Under the pieces are notes generated by a model. The model searched no databases. It was not told the DNA's origin and was given only the letters and a program-made list of their open reading frames with translations. Position numbers and translations under genes: made by a program. A DNA stretch of 64,000 bases, from assembly GCF_035917275.1 (NCBI RefSeq), contig NZ_CP108508.1, positions 5,704,001-5,768,000 of the forward strand. The letters are read 5' to 3'. Positions 18,885 to 27,536 of the stretch are shown piece by piece. The DNA is from Streptomyces sp. NBC_01237 (GTDB lineage: Bacteria; Actinomycetota; Actinomycetes; Streptomycetales; Streptomycetaceae). Each line of letters starts with the position of its first letter. Position 1 is the stretch's first letter.

Positions 18885-19985
18885 ATGAGATCACGCAGAA
18901 AACGGCTTCCCGCACTGTTGCTCGGTACCGCCCTCGTCGCCGGAGTCCTGGGCTTCGGCACGATGGCCAGTGCCGCCGACCCGGACGCCGCCGACCGGGC
19001 GGGCAGGGGCGCCGGGGTGAGCGCGGCCGCGGCGGCCCACGCCGGGCACACCATGGCGCCGTCCACCCGGGCCTCGGGTGACGACGCCGACGGGGACGGG
19101 TACATACCGGCCGTGCCGCAGGTGACGGGGGTGACCCCGTCCGAGGCGAACCCGGAACCGCGCTACTTCCACGAGTTCCAGGCCAACTGTTCCGTCACGC
19201 ACACCGCGCCGGACGACCCGATCGTGTTCCCGGGCCAGCCGGGCAAGTCCCACGACCACACGTTCATGGGGAACACCTCGACGAACGCGAGCAGCACCAC
19301 CGACTCGCTCTACGGTGGCGGTACCACGTGCAAGGCTCCCGGCGACGCGTCCGCGTACTGGATGCCGTCCCTGTTCAAGGGCGAGAAGAAGATCCTGCCC
19401 ATCGGTCCGCAGGTCATCTACTACAAGGCCGGCGTGACCGACTACACCAGCGTGCGGCCCTTCCCCAAGGGGCTGCGGTTCGTGGTCGGCAACCCGATGC
19501 AGAGCGCGCAGGAGTTCCGCGACCACCCCGGCTGGGTCGAGGGCTGGGAGTGCGGGGAGAGCTTCAAGAACATCGACTTCCCGTCGAACTGCCCCGCCGG
19601 ATCGCAGCTCAACCTGCGTATGCAGGCGCCGAGTTGCTGGAACGGTCTGCACCTGGACACACCCGATCACCAGAGCCACATGGCCTATCCGCTGGTCAAG
19701 GCGGGCACGAACGACAACGTGTGCCCCGCCAGCCATCCGGTGGCCCTGCCGATGGTGGAGTTCAAGATGGCCTTCCCGGCCGACGGTGACATGTCGCAGG
19801 TCAGACTGGCCAGCGGCCGCGGCTACTCCTTCCACTACGACTTCTTCAACGCCTGGGAGGAGCGCACCCTCAAGGCCATGGTCGACCACTGCGTCGTGGG
19901 CGGCCTCCAGTGCGACCCGCGCGGCTACGACCAGAACCGTCCCGAGGAGGGCGCGGTACTGGACGAGGAGTACCGGCTGCCCTGA
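18885..19985 (+). CDS. secreted DUF1996 protein
   Basis: The 366-residue protein has a signal peptide (LPALLLGTALVAGVLGFG, cleavage near ASAA), an Ala-rich spacer, and a DUF1996 domain from about 100. That domain shows FQANCSVTH, PGKSHDHTFMGNTST, CWNGLHLDTPDHQSHMAYP and a C-terminal GYSFHYDFFNAW. The conserved His and Cys residues suggest metal or carbohydrate binding; DUF1996 is found in secreted fungal and actinobacterial proteins, often beside carbohydrate-active enzymes. GCAGGAG precedes the ATG. It follows the discoidin hydrolase by 59 bases on the same strand, so it may be co-transcribed. A hairpin terminator follows. Confidence 0.87.
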   Translation: MRSRRKRLPALLLGTALVAGVLGFGTMASAADPDAADRAGRGAGVSAAAAAHAGHTMAPSTRASGDDADGDGYIPAVPQVTGVTPSEANPEPRYFHEFQANCSVTHTAPDDPIVFPGQPGKSHDHTFMGNTSTNASSTTDSLYGGGTTCKAPGDASAYWMPSLFKGEKKILPIGPQVIYYKAGVTDYTSVRPFPKGLRFVVGNPMQSAQEFRDHPGWVEGWECGESFKNIDFPSNCPAGSQLNLRMQAPSCWNGLHLDTPDHQSHMAYPLVKAGTNDNVCPASHPVALPMVEFKMAFPADGDMSQVRLASGRGYSFHYDFFNAWEERTLKAMVDHCVVGGLQCDPRGYDQNRPEEGAVLDEEYRLP

Positions 19986-20003
19986 TCCCGGAGGACTCCC
20001 ACC

Positions 20004-20039
20004 GGCCCGGCCGCCGCTTTCCCGAGGGGCGGCCGGGCC
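20004..20039. terminator. terminator between DUF1996 gene and ROK gene
   Basis: A 12-bp stem GGCCCGGCCGCC (20004-20015) pairs with 20028-20039 around a 12-base loop containing TTT, and a TT follows. It lies between two convergent genes and could work in both directions. Confidence 0.75.
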
Positions 20040-20048
20040 TTCGCCCGC

Positions 20049-21362
20049 TCAGTTCGCCGCCCGCTGCTGGAGGGTCGCCTGCCAGGCGGGGGCGGGCTCC
20101 TCCGGGCCGGCCTCGCGCGGCCGGCCGCCGCGTGCGAAGAAGTCGTCCAGCGGCAGGATCGCCCCGCCCACCGTGACCGCGTCCGGGCCCAGCGTGCCGA
20201 GGCCGATGTGCACATGGGCGGCCGGGTAGGACAGGGCGTACGAGGTGGCGTAGGCCCGCACGGATTCCAGGAAGCGCGCGCCGAGCTGGAGACCCGCCCA
20301 GCCGCCGACGAGAATCCGCTCGGGCTGGAACAGGTTGATGAGGTCGGAGAAGCCCGCGCCGAGGTACTCCGCGGTCTCCTCCAGGACGGCCAGTGCCGTC
20401 GTGTCGGCCTCGGGCACCGTGCCGTCGTCGCCGGCGGCGGGATAGGCGGCGGCGAGCATGGCGGTCAGCGCCGTCTCCTCGTCCGCGCCGCCGGGGGGCC
20501 GTCCGCCCGCTTCCGCCCACCGCTGCAGCAGCGCCTCCGCCCCCGCGTACGCCTCCAGGCAGCCCTGGGCGCCGCAACGACAGCGCCGCCCCCGTACCCG
20601 TACCGTCAGATGGCCCCACTCCACGGCCCGGCCGGGGCGCAGGGAGTCGGTGACCACACAGGCGCCGACGCCGGAGCCGAACAGCACCACCACGGCGCTC
20701 CGCGCACCGCGTCCGGCGCCGAACCACATCTCGGCCTGGCCGAGCGTCTTGGCGCCGTTGTCGATGTAGTACGGCACGGTCTCGGGCAGCAGCCCGGACT
20801 CGCGCAGCAGCCGTTCCAGCGGCACGGCGTCCCAGCCGATGGTCTGGCCGTGCACCACGGCGCCGTCCTCGGGTGTCCGGGCGACGATGCCCGGCACCCC
20901 GATGCCGACCCCGAGCAGCCGCTCCGGGGCGAGGTCCGCCCGGTCCAGGACCTCCGCGATGCCTTCGAGGAGGTGGCCGACGACGACGTCGACGTCGTAC
21001 CGGTTCAAGGGGCCGCCCGTGAGCGGTTTCTCGACCCGCGCGAGCTCGGTGAGGGCGAGGTCGAAGAGTTCGATGCGGACCCGGGTCTCGCCGACGTCGA
21101 CCCCGATCATGTATCCGCAGTGGGGGCGGATGCGCACGAGGATGCGCGGTCGCCCGCCACCGGAGTCGACGCTCCCGGCCTCCTCGACGAGTCCTTCGGC
21201 GACCAGTTCCGCGACCACGTTGCTGACCGAGCCCGAGCTGAGGCCGGTGGCGGGTCCGAGTGAGAAGCGGCTCAGCGGCCCGTCGAAATACAACTGTTGC
21301 AGAACAGCGGTGCGGTTTTCCCGCCGCAGGTCACGCACGGTACGGCCGCTGCGCTCTCTCAC
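20049..21362 (-). CDS. ROK-family transcriptional repressor
   Basis: The 437-residue protein joins an N-terminal winged helix (DLRRENRTAVLQQLYF, SRFSLGPATGLSSGSVSNVV) to a sugar-kinase-like ROK domain (GVDVGETRVRIELFDL). The ROK zinc motif is intact as CRCGAQGCLEAY. ROK repressors respond to imported sugars. The GTG at 21362 is taken as start because GAGGGGG precedes it; a TTG at 21392 is also open. It is divergent from the sugar ABC importer operon, so it most likely controls that operon. Confidence 0.92.
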   Translation of the reverse strand: MRERSGRTVRDLRRENRTAVLQQLYFDGPLSRFSLGPATGLSSGSVSNVVAELVAEGLVEEAGSVDSGGGRPRILVRIRPHCGYMIGVDVGETRVRIELFDLALTELARVEKPLTGGPLNRYDVDVVVGHLLEGIAEVLDRADLAPERLLGVGIGVPGIVARTPEDGAVVHGQTIGWDAVPLERLLRESGLLPETVPYYIDNGAKTLGQAEMWFGAGRGARSAVVVLFGSGVGACVVTDSLRPGRAVEWGHLTVRVRGRRCRCGAQGCLEAYAGAEALLQRWAEAGGRPPGGADEETALTAMLAAAYPAAGDDGTVPEADTTALAVLEETAEYLGAGFSDLINLFQPERILVGGWAGLQLGARFLESVRAYATSYALSYPAAHVHIGLGTLGPDAVTVGGAILPLDDFFARGGRPREAGPEEPAPAWQATLQQRAAN

Positions 21363-21411
21363 TCTGCCCCCTCGTCGAAGTCCTACTCGCAACCTACAGG
21401 GGTCCGGCCTC

Positions 21412-21455
21412 TTGACGCGACCTTCGCTTGAGGTTTAACTCACATCCTAAATTAA
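21412..21455 (+). promoter_or_regulatory. promoter and candidate ROK operator of the sugar importer
   Basis: TTGACG (21412-21417) and TTAACT (21435-21440) are spaced 17 bases apart and could be -35 and -10 elements. The strikingly AT-rich segment that follows, with TTTA at 21434 and TAAA at 21447 as an inverted pair around ten bases, lies in the ROK/importer divergent region and resembles TTTA-rich ROK operators. Confidence 0.45.
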
Positions 21456-21547
21456 GCCGTGGGGGCTGCGGGATCCGAACGCGGGCGTTCGTTCCGGCCC
21501 AACCACCCCGGCCCTTCCGCCACTTTCCCGAAAGGCCCCCTGGAGTC

Positions 21548-22864
21548 ATGCGCAGAAGCCGAGCCGCGGCCGTCGGTGCCGTCACCCTCTCGCTCGTACT
21601 CACCGCGGCTGCCTGCGGCGGCGGATCGTCCGGTGCGGGCGGATCCAACGAGCAGCCCAAGACCCTCACGTACTGGGCCTCCAACCAGGGCGCCAGCATC
21701 GAGGTCGACAAGAAGGTCCTCCAGCCGGAGCTCGACAAGTTCGAGAAGGAGACCGGCATCAAGGTGAAGCTGGAGGTGGTGCCCTGGGCCGACCTGCTGA
21801 ACCGCATCCTCACCGCGACGACGTCCGGCCAGGGTCCGGACGTCCTCAACATCGGCAACACCTGGAGCGCCTCCCTCCAGGCCGGCGGGGCCCTGCTGCC
21901 CTGGGACGCGAAGAACTTCGACCGGATCGGCGGCAAGGACCGCTTCGTCGAGTCGGCGCTCGGCTCGACCGGGGTCGAGGGCCAGGACCCCGCGGCCGTA
22001 CCGCTCTACTCCATGGCGTACGCGCTCTACTACAACAAGAAGATGTTCAAGGACGCGGGTGTCACCCAGCCCCCCGCGACCTGGGCCGAGATGACCGAGA
22101 CCGGCAAGAAGCTGTCCAAGAACGGCAAGTGGGCCCTGGGGGCCGAGGGGTCGAACCTCTCCAACAACATCCACCAGGTCTTCGTCCTCGGCAAGCAGCA
22201 CGGCGCGGACTTCTTCACCCCCGACGGCAAGGCGGACTTCACCTCGGACGGAGCCGTCGCCGCCGTCAAGCAGTACGTCGACCTGATGGCCAAGGCCAGG
22301 ATCGTCGCACCGGGCAACGCCGAGTACGCGCAGAACCAGTCCCTCAGCGACTTCGCCACCGACAAGACCGCGATGGTGCTGTGGCAGACCGCCTCCGCCA
22401 CCTTCAAGTCCCAGGGCATGAACGAGGACGAGTGGGGCGTGGCACCCGCCCCGGTGCAGTCCGGCAAGCCGGGCCAGGGCGTCAGCACCAACTCCATGGT
22501 GGCCGGCATCAACATGGCCGTCTTCAGGAACACCAAGAACACCGACGGCGCCCTGAAGTTCGTGAAGTTCATGACCGGTGAGCAGGAGCAGAAGATCCTC
22601 AACAAGGCCTACGGCTCGATCCCGCCGGTCAAGGCCGCGCAGGAGGACCCCGCGTTCAACAGCCCGGCGCTCGCGGTCCTCAGGGAAACCCTCTCCACCA
22701 GCGCCGCCGCCCTCCCGCAGGTCCCGGAGGAGTCGCAGTTCGAAACCGTCGTGGGCACCGCGGTCAAGGAACTGTTCGCCGAAGCCGCCGCCGGAAAGCC
22801 GGTGACCGAGGCGTCGGTCAGGGCGAAGCTCGACAAGGCCCAGCAGCAGATGCCCAAGAAGTGA
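21548..22864 (+). CDS. sugar ABC transporter substrate-binding lipoprotein
   Basis: This 438-residue extracytoplasmic solute-binding protein of family 1 (MalE-like) has a lipoprotein signal with the lipobox LTAAAC, Cys23 being the lipidated residue. Typical motifs follow: NRILTATTSGQGPDVLNIG, DPAAVPLYSMAYALYYNKKMF and MVAGINMAVF. It delivers a sugar or oligosaccharide to the two permeases downstream. The stop overlaps the next start (GTGA). The ligand is not obvious; the adjacent GH1 gene suggests a beta-linked gluco-oligosaccharide. Confidence 0.93.
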   Translation: MRRSRAAAVGAVTLSLVLTAAACGGGSSGAGGSNEQPKTLTYWASNQGASIEVDKKVLQPELDKFEKETGIKVKLEVVPWADLLNRILTATTSGQGPDVLNIGNTWSASLQAGGALLPWDAKNFDRIGGKDRFVESALGSTGVEGQDPAAVPLYSMAYALYYNKKMFKDAGVTQPPATWAEMTETGKKLSKNGKWALGAEGSNLSNNIHQVFVLGKQHGADFFTPDGKADFTSDGAVAAVKQYVDLMAKARIVAPGNAEYAQNQSLSDFATDKTAMVLWQTASATFKSQGMNEDEWGVAPAPVQSGKPGQGVSTNSMVAGINMAVFRNTKNTDGALKFVKFMTGEQEQKILNKAYGSIPPVKAAQEDPAFNSPALAVLRETLSTSAAALPQVPEESQFETVVGTAVKELFAEAAAGKPVTEASVRAKLDKAQQQMPKK

Positions 22865-23877
22865 GTGCGGACACCACCATGACCACCACCGCTGCCCCCA
22901 GTACCCCGGGCGGGCGGACAGCACCGAAGGACCACCCCGGAGCGGCGCCCCGCAGGCGCCGCCCCGGGCGGCTGCGCCGCATCGGCCTGCCCTACCTGCT
23001 GCTGTTTCCCGCGCTGTTCCTGGAGATCCTCGTCCACCTGCTGCCGATGGTGATCGGCGTCGTCGTCAGCTTCAAGCAGCTCACACAGTTCTACATCCGG
23101 GACTGGACCTCCGCTCCCTGGACGGGCCTGGACAACTACGCGCTCTCGGTCGACTTCGACGCCCCGGTCGGTGAGGCGCTGCTGAAGTCGTTCTTCACCA
23201 CCTGCCTGTTCACGGTGCTCTCGGTCGGCCTGTGCTGGCTGCTCGGCACCGCCGCCGCGATCTTCATGCAGGAGAGCTTCCGCGGCCGGGGATTCCTGCG
23301 CACCGTGTTCCTCGTCCCGTACGCGCTGCCCGTCTACGCCGCGGTCATCACCTGGGCGTTCATGTTCCAGCGGGACAACGGCCTGATCAACCACGTCCTG
23401 CACGACCAGCTCGGACTCACCGACAGCCCGCCCTTCTGGCTGATCGGCGAGAACAGCTTCGTCACCCTGCTCGTCGTATCGCTGTGGAAGGGCTGGCCGT
23501 TCGCCTTCCTGATCATGATGGCCGGGCTGCAGAACATCCCCCGCGAGATCTACGAGGCCGCCGCCCTGGACGGGGCGGGCGTATGGCAGCAGATCCGCCG
23601 CATCACCCTGCCGTCGCTGCGGCCGGTCAACCAGGTCCTCGTGCTGGTCCTGTTCCTGTGGACCTTCAACGACTTCAACACACCGTTCGTGCTGTTCGGC
23701 AAGGCGGCCCCGGAGCAGGCGGACCTGATCTCCATCCACATCTACCAGTCCTCGTTCCAGACCTGGAACTTCGGCACGGGCTCCGCCATGTCGGTCCTGC
23801 TGCTGCTGTTCCTGCTGGTGGTCACGGGGATCTACCTCCTGCTCACCTCACGGGGAAGGAAGGCCACCGATGTCTAG
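22861..23877 (+). CDS. sugar ABC transporter permease (MalF-like)
   Basis: The 338-residue membrane protein has a basic cytoplasmic N-terminus (1-40) and six transmembrane helices. The EAA coupling loop is EIYEAAALDGAGVWQQIRRITLP. The GTG start overlaps the lipoprotein stop by four bases, and its 3' end overlaps the next permease by eight. It forms the heterodimeric channel with that permease. Confidence 0.93.
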   Translation: MSADTTMTTTAAPSTPGGRTAPKDHPGAAPRRRRPGRLRRIGLPYLLLFPALFLEILVHLLPMVIGVVVSFKQLTQFYIRDWTSAPWTGLDNYALSVDFDAPVGEALLKSFFTTCLFTVLSVGLCWLLGTAAAIFMQESFRGRGFLRTVFLVPYALPVYAAVITWAFMFQRDNGLINHVLHDQLGLTDSPPFWLIGENSFVTLLVVSLWKGWPFAFLIMMAGLQNIPREIYEAAALDGAGVWQQIRRITLPSLRPVNQVLVLVLFLWTFNDFNTPFVLFGKAAPEQADLISIHIYQSSFQTWNFGTGSAMSVLLLLFLLVVTGIYLLLTSRGRKATDV

Positions 23878-24745
23878 CCACTCCCAGCAGCGGCCCCGCT
23901 CTCCCATGGCACCACCGCGGTCGTTCCTGTGGAGCCGGCGGATCTTCCTGACCCTGCTCACCGGGTTCGTGCTGCTGCCGGTGTACGTGATGGTCTCCAG
24001 CTCGCTCAAGCCGCTCCAGGACGTCTCGGGGAAGTTCCAGTGGATTCCCTCGGGGATCACCGTGCGCCCCTACTTCGACATCTGGAAGACCGTCCCGCTC
24101 GCCGACTACTTCGTGAACTCGCTGATCGTGGCGGGCACCGCGACGGTCTGCTCCGTGGTCATCGCCGTCTTCGCGGCGTACGCCGTCAGCCGCTACAACT
24201 TCCGCGGCAAACGGCTCTTCACCGTGACCGTGCTGTCGACGCAGATGTTCCCCGGCATCCTCTTCCTGCTGCCGCTCTTCCTCATCTACGTCAACATCGG
24301 CAACGTCACCGGTATCGAGCTCTTCGGTTCACGGGCCGGGCTCATCATCACCTACCTCACCTTCTCGCTGCCGTTCTCGATCTGGATGCTCATCGGGTAC
24401 TTCGACTCGGTGCCGCGGGACCTCGACGAGGCGGCCAAGGTCGACGGATGCGGGCCGCTCGGAGCGCTCTTCCGGGTCATCGTGCCCGCCGCGATCCCCG
24501 GCATCGTCGCCGTCGCCGTCTATGCGTTCATGACCGCCTGGGGCGAGGTCCTCTTCGCCTCCGTCATGACCAACGACACCACGCGGACGCTCGCCGTCGG
24601 CCTCCAGGGCTACTCCACCCAGAACGACGTGTACTGGAACCAGATCATGGCCGCCTCCCTCGTCGTGAGCGTGCCCGTGGTCGCCGGATTCCTCCTCCTC
24701 CAGCGCTACCTCGTCACCGGCCTGACCGCCGGTGCCGTCAAGTAG
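23870..24745 (+). CDS. sugar ABC transporter permease (MalG-like)
   Basis: The 291-residue second permease has about six transmembrane helices and the EAA loop [23 protein letters not shown]. It overlaps the first permease by eight bases. No ATPase gene is present in the cluster; in Streptomyces such importers are generally powered by the shared ATPase MsiK encoded elsewhere. Confidence 0.93.
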   Translation: MSSHSQQRPRSPMAPPRSFLWSRRIFLTLLTGFVLLPVYVMVSSSLKPLQDVSGKFQWIPSGITVRPYFDIWKTVPLADYFVNSLIVAGTATVCSVVIAVFAAYAVSRYNFRGKRLFTVTVLSTQMFPGILFLLPLFLIYVNIGNVTGIELFGSRAGLIITYLTFSLPFSIWMLIGYFDSVPRDLDEAAKVDGCGPLGALFRVIVPAAIPGIVAVAVYAFMTAWGEVLFASVMTNDTTRTLAVGLQGYSTQNDVYWNQIMAASLVVSVPVVAGFLLLQRYLVTGLTAGAVK

Positions 24746-24837
24746 CCCCGGCGCTCCGGCGGCCCCGCCCGCCCTCCTCCGCCCGAGCCCTCCTGTCCGG
24801 ACCGTCGTCCGGCCGACCCGTTCCCGAGAGGTTCTCC

Positions 24838-26193
24838 GTGTCCGAACCCATCGACCTTGCCGCCTTCCCCCGCGACTTCGCCTGGGGCACCGCCACCTCC
24901 GCGTACCAGATCGAGGGAGCCGTCACGGCGGACGGCCGCTCCCCCTCCATCTGGGACACGTTCTCCCACACCCCGGGAAAGATCGACAACGGGGAGAACG
25001 GCGACGAGGCGTGCGACCACTACCACCGGTGGCCCGAGGACGTCTCCCTGATGAAGCGGCTGGGCACCGACACCTACCGGCTGTCCCTCGCCTGGCCGCG
25101 CGTCCTCCCCGGCGGCGACGGACCGGTCAACGCACCCGGCCTCGACTTCTACGACCGGCTCATCGACGGGCTGCTCGACGCCGGCATCACCCCGACCGTC
25201 ACCGCCTACCACTGGGACCTTCCCCAGGCCCTCCAGGACCGGGGCGGCTGGACGGAACGCGACACCGCCGAGCACTTCGCCGCGTACGCCTCCGTCGTGG
25301 CCGAGCGCCTCGGCGACCGGGTCACCCGGTGGGCCACCCTGAACGAGCCGCTCTGCTCCGCCTGGATAGGCCACCTCGAAGGCCGGATGGCGCCGGGCCT
25401 GACCGATCTCACGGCAGCCGTCCGCGCCTCCTACCACCTGCTGCTCGGCCACGGCCTCGCCACGCAGGCGATCCGGGCGGCGGCCCCCGGCGCGCAGATC
25501 GGCCTGGTCACCAACCACTCCACCGTGGCCGCGGCCTCCACCCGCTCCGAGGACATCGCGGCGGCCACCCGGATGGACGGTCACACCAACCGCTGGTGGC
25601 TGGACCCCGTGTACGGCCGCGGCTTCCCCGCCGACATGCGTGAGCTGTACGGGGTCGAACTGCCCGAGCGCCCCGGGGACCTGGAGACGATCGCCGCGCC
25701 CCTCGACTGGCACGGCCTCAACTACTACTTCCCCGTCACCGTCACCGACGACCCCACCGGGCCCGTCCCGCACGCCCGGGAAGTGCGCCTGCCCGACGTG
25801 GAGCGCACCGCGCTGGACTGGCAGATCGAGGCCGACGGCCTGGAGGCGCTGCTGATGCGCCTCACCGACGACTACGGCGTCCGCCGGCTCTACGTCACCG
25901 AGAACGGCTCGGCCTTCCCGGACGTCCGGGGCTCCGACGGCGCCGTCCACGACCCCGAGCGGACCCGCTACCTGGAGCAGCACCTGGCCGCCTGCGCGCG
26001 GGCCGTCCGCAAGGGGGCGCCACTGGCCGGCTACTACGCCTGGTCCCTGCTCGACAACTTCGAATGGGCCTACGGCTACGACCCGCGCTTCGGCCTCGTC
26101 CACGTCGACTACCCGACACAGACCCGCACGATCAAGACCAGTGGCCTGCGGTACGCCGAGATCATCCGGGAACACCGGCAGGCGGGCGCCTGA
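24838..26193 (+). CDS. GH1 family beta-glucosidase
   Basis: The 451-residue cytosolic beta-glucosidase hydrolyses imported beta-glucosides to glucose. GH1 marks are the N-terminal [15 protein letters not shown], the acid/base Glu in [10 protein letters not shown] and the nucleophile Glu in [12 protein letters not shown], then [17 protein letters not shown] at the aglycone site. The GTG start is supported by GAGAGG six bases upstream. No signal peptide is present. It follows the permease by 92 bases, in the layout ABC importer then GH1 known from cebEFG-bglC, but with a ROK rather than LacI gene upstream. Confidence 0.94.
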   Translation: MSEPIDLAAFPRDFAWGTATSAYQIEGAVTADGRSPSIWDTFSHTPGKIDNGENGDEACDHYHRWPEDVSLMKRLGTDTYRLSLAWPRVLPGGDGPVNAPGLDFYDRLIDGLLDAGITPTVTAYHWDLPQALQDRGGWTERDTAEHFAAYASVVAERLGDRVTRWATLNEPLCSAWIGHLEGRMAPGLTDLTAAVRASYHLLLGHGLATQAIRAAAPGAQIGLVTNHSTVAAASTRSEDIAAATRMDGHTNRWWLDPVYGRGFPADMRELYGVELPERPGDLETIAAPLDWHGLNYYFPVTVTDDPTGPVPHAREVRLPDVERTALDWQIEADGLEALLMRLTDDYGVRRLYVTENGSAFPDVRGSDGAVHDPERTRYLEQHLAACARAVRKGAPLAGYYAWSLLDNFEWAYGYDPRFGLVHVDYPTQTRTIKTSGLRYAEIIREHRQAGA

Positions 26194-26231
26194 CCCGTGC
26201 GCCGTGCCCCGGCTCCCGGCAACCCCGTCCC

Positions 26232-26274
26232 GGGCCGGGGCCGGGCCGGGGTCGGGGCCGGGCTCGGGCCGGGG
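26232..26274 (+). other. G-tract run with quadruplex potential
   Basis: Eight runs of three or four G separated by two- or three-base loops lie just past the beta-glucosidase stop codon, between convergent genes. On the + strand (RNA of the GH1 gene) it could fold as a G-quadruplex and act in termination. The repeat is a GGGCCGGGG-like unit. Confidence 0.45.
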
Positions 26275-26299
26275 TCCCCGCTTCCTCACGGCCACGGGA

Positions 26300-27319
26300 T
26301 CACGCCGACTCGCGTACGACCAGCTCCGGTTCGAAGATCTCGTGGACCGGTTCGGAGCGGCTGCCCCGGACGTGCTCGTCCAGCAGCCGGGCCATCGTCG
26401 CGGCCATCCTCTCGACCGGCTGGCGCACGGTGGTCAGAGGCGGCCGGCAGGTCATGGCGATGCTGGAGTCGTCGAAGCCGACGACCGCCACATCGTCCGG
26501 TATCCGCCTGCCCCGCTCGCGCAGCACCTGGCAGGCGCCCTGGGCCATCAGGTCGTTGGCCGCGAACACGCCGTCGAGGCCCGGGTGTTCGTCCAGCAGC
26601 CGGGCCATCGCCAGCGCGCCGCTGTCGAGGGTGAACGCGCCCTCGACGACCGGGGGGAGGCCGTGGCCCGCGCGGACCAGCGCGTCACGGAAGCCGTCGA
26701 GCCGGTCCCGGGCCGCCGGCAGGTCCTGCGGGGCGCAGAGCGTGGCGATGCGACGGCAGCCCCTTGCCAGCAGGTGCTCGGCGGCCAGCCGGGCTCCGGC
26801 GTAGTGGTCCACGTCGACATGGCTGAGCGGCTGGGGCCGGCCCGGCCGGGCGAAGAGGACGGAGGGAATCCGGGCGTCGACGAGCATCTCGGTCAGCGGG
26901 TCGGCGGCCTGGATCGAGACGACCAGCGCACCGTCGGCGTTGCCGTGCCGCAGATAGTCGACCGCCTGCCGCCGGGCCTGCGCCGATTCGGCGAACATCA
27001 GCACGGGATGGGTTCCGTGTGCGCGCAGGTAGCCCACGACGCCGCTGACGACCCGGCCGAAGAACGGATCGGCGAACACCCGGGCGGCGAACTCGTCCCC
27101 CGCGCCGGAGACGACGAGCGCGACGGTGCCGGTCCGCCGGGTGACCAGGGACCTGGCCGCGCGGTTGGGGGCGTATCCCGTCCGGGCGATGGCGTGGCGG
27201 ACCAGGTCCTGGATGTCGGGGTCCACATTGCGTACCCCGTTGACGACGCGCGAGACCGTCGCCCGGGACACCCCCGCCTCCCGCGCGACATCCTCCAGCG
27301 TCGGGACCCGTCTGCTCAT
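26300..27319 (-). CDS. LacI-family transcriptional regulator
   Basis: The 339-residue product has the LacI helix-turn-helix and hinge (TLEDVAREAGVSRATVSRVVNG then YAPNRAARSL) and a periplasmic-binding-like effector domain with GFDDSSIAM. It is convergent with the GH1 gene. It plausibly responds to a glucoside, like CebR or BglR. Candidate boxes are at 14081-14094 and more weakly at 16523. This locus thus carries two sugar repressors, ROK and LacI. Confidence 0.93.
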   Translation of the reverse strand: MSRRVPTLEDVAREAGVSRATVSRVVNGVRNVDPDIQDLVRHAIARTGYAPNRAARSLVTRRTGTVALVVSGAGDEFAARVFADPFFGRVVSGVVGYLRAHGTHPVLMFAESAQARRQAVDYLRHGNADGALVVSIQAADPLTEMLVDARIPSVLFARPGRPQPLSHVDVDHYAGARLAAEHLLARGCRRIATLCAPQDLPAARDRLDGFRDALVRAGHGLPPVVEGAFTLDSGALAMARLLDEHPGLDGVFAANDLMAQGACQVLRERGRRIPDDVAVVGFDDSSIAMTCRPPLTTVRQPVERMAATMARLLDEHVRGSRSEPVHEIFEPELVVRESA

Positions 27320-27536
27320 GCGAGAACCCTAACGCTCCGGATTCCGGCCGGTACAGCGCCGCCGACCAGCGCTCCGGGGCCCTCCCGCGGAGCCCGCGGG
27401 TGGGCCCCGGCCGCCCGGTCGCGGCGACATCCACGCCCGTGTCTCCTCGCGCGGTCTCCCCATGTCCTGCGGCGATGCGGCGTTTTGCGGCAGGGATGGG
27501 CATCACGGGCCCGCCCGGTCGTGCGACGATGCCGGT

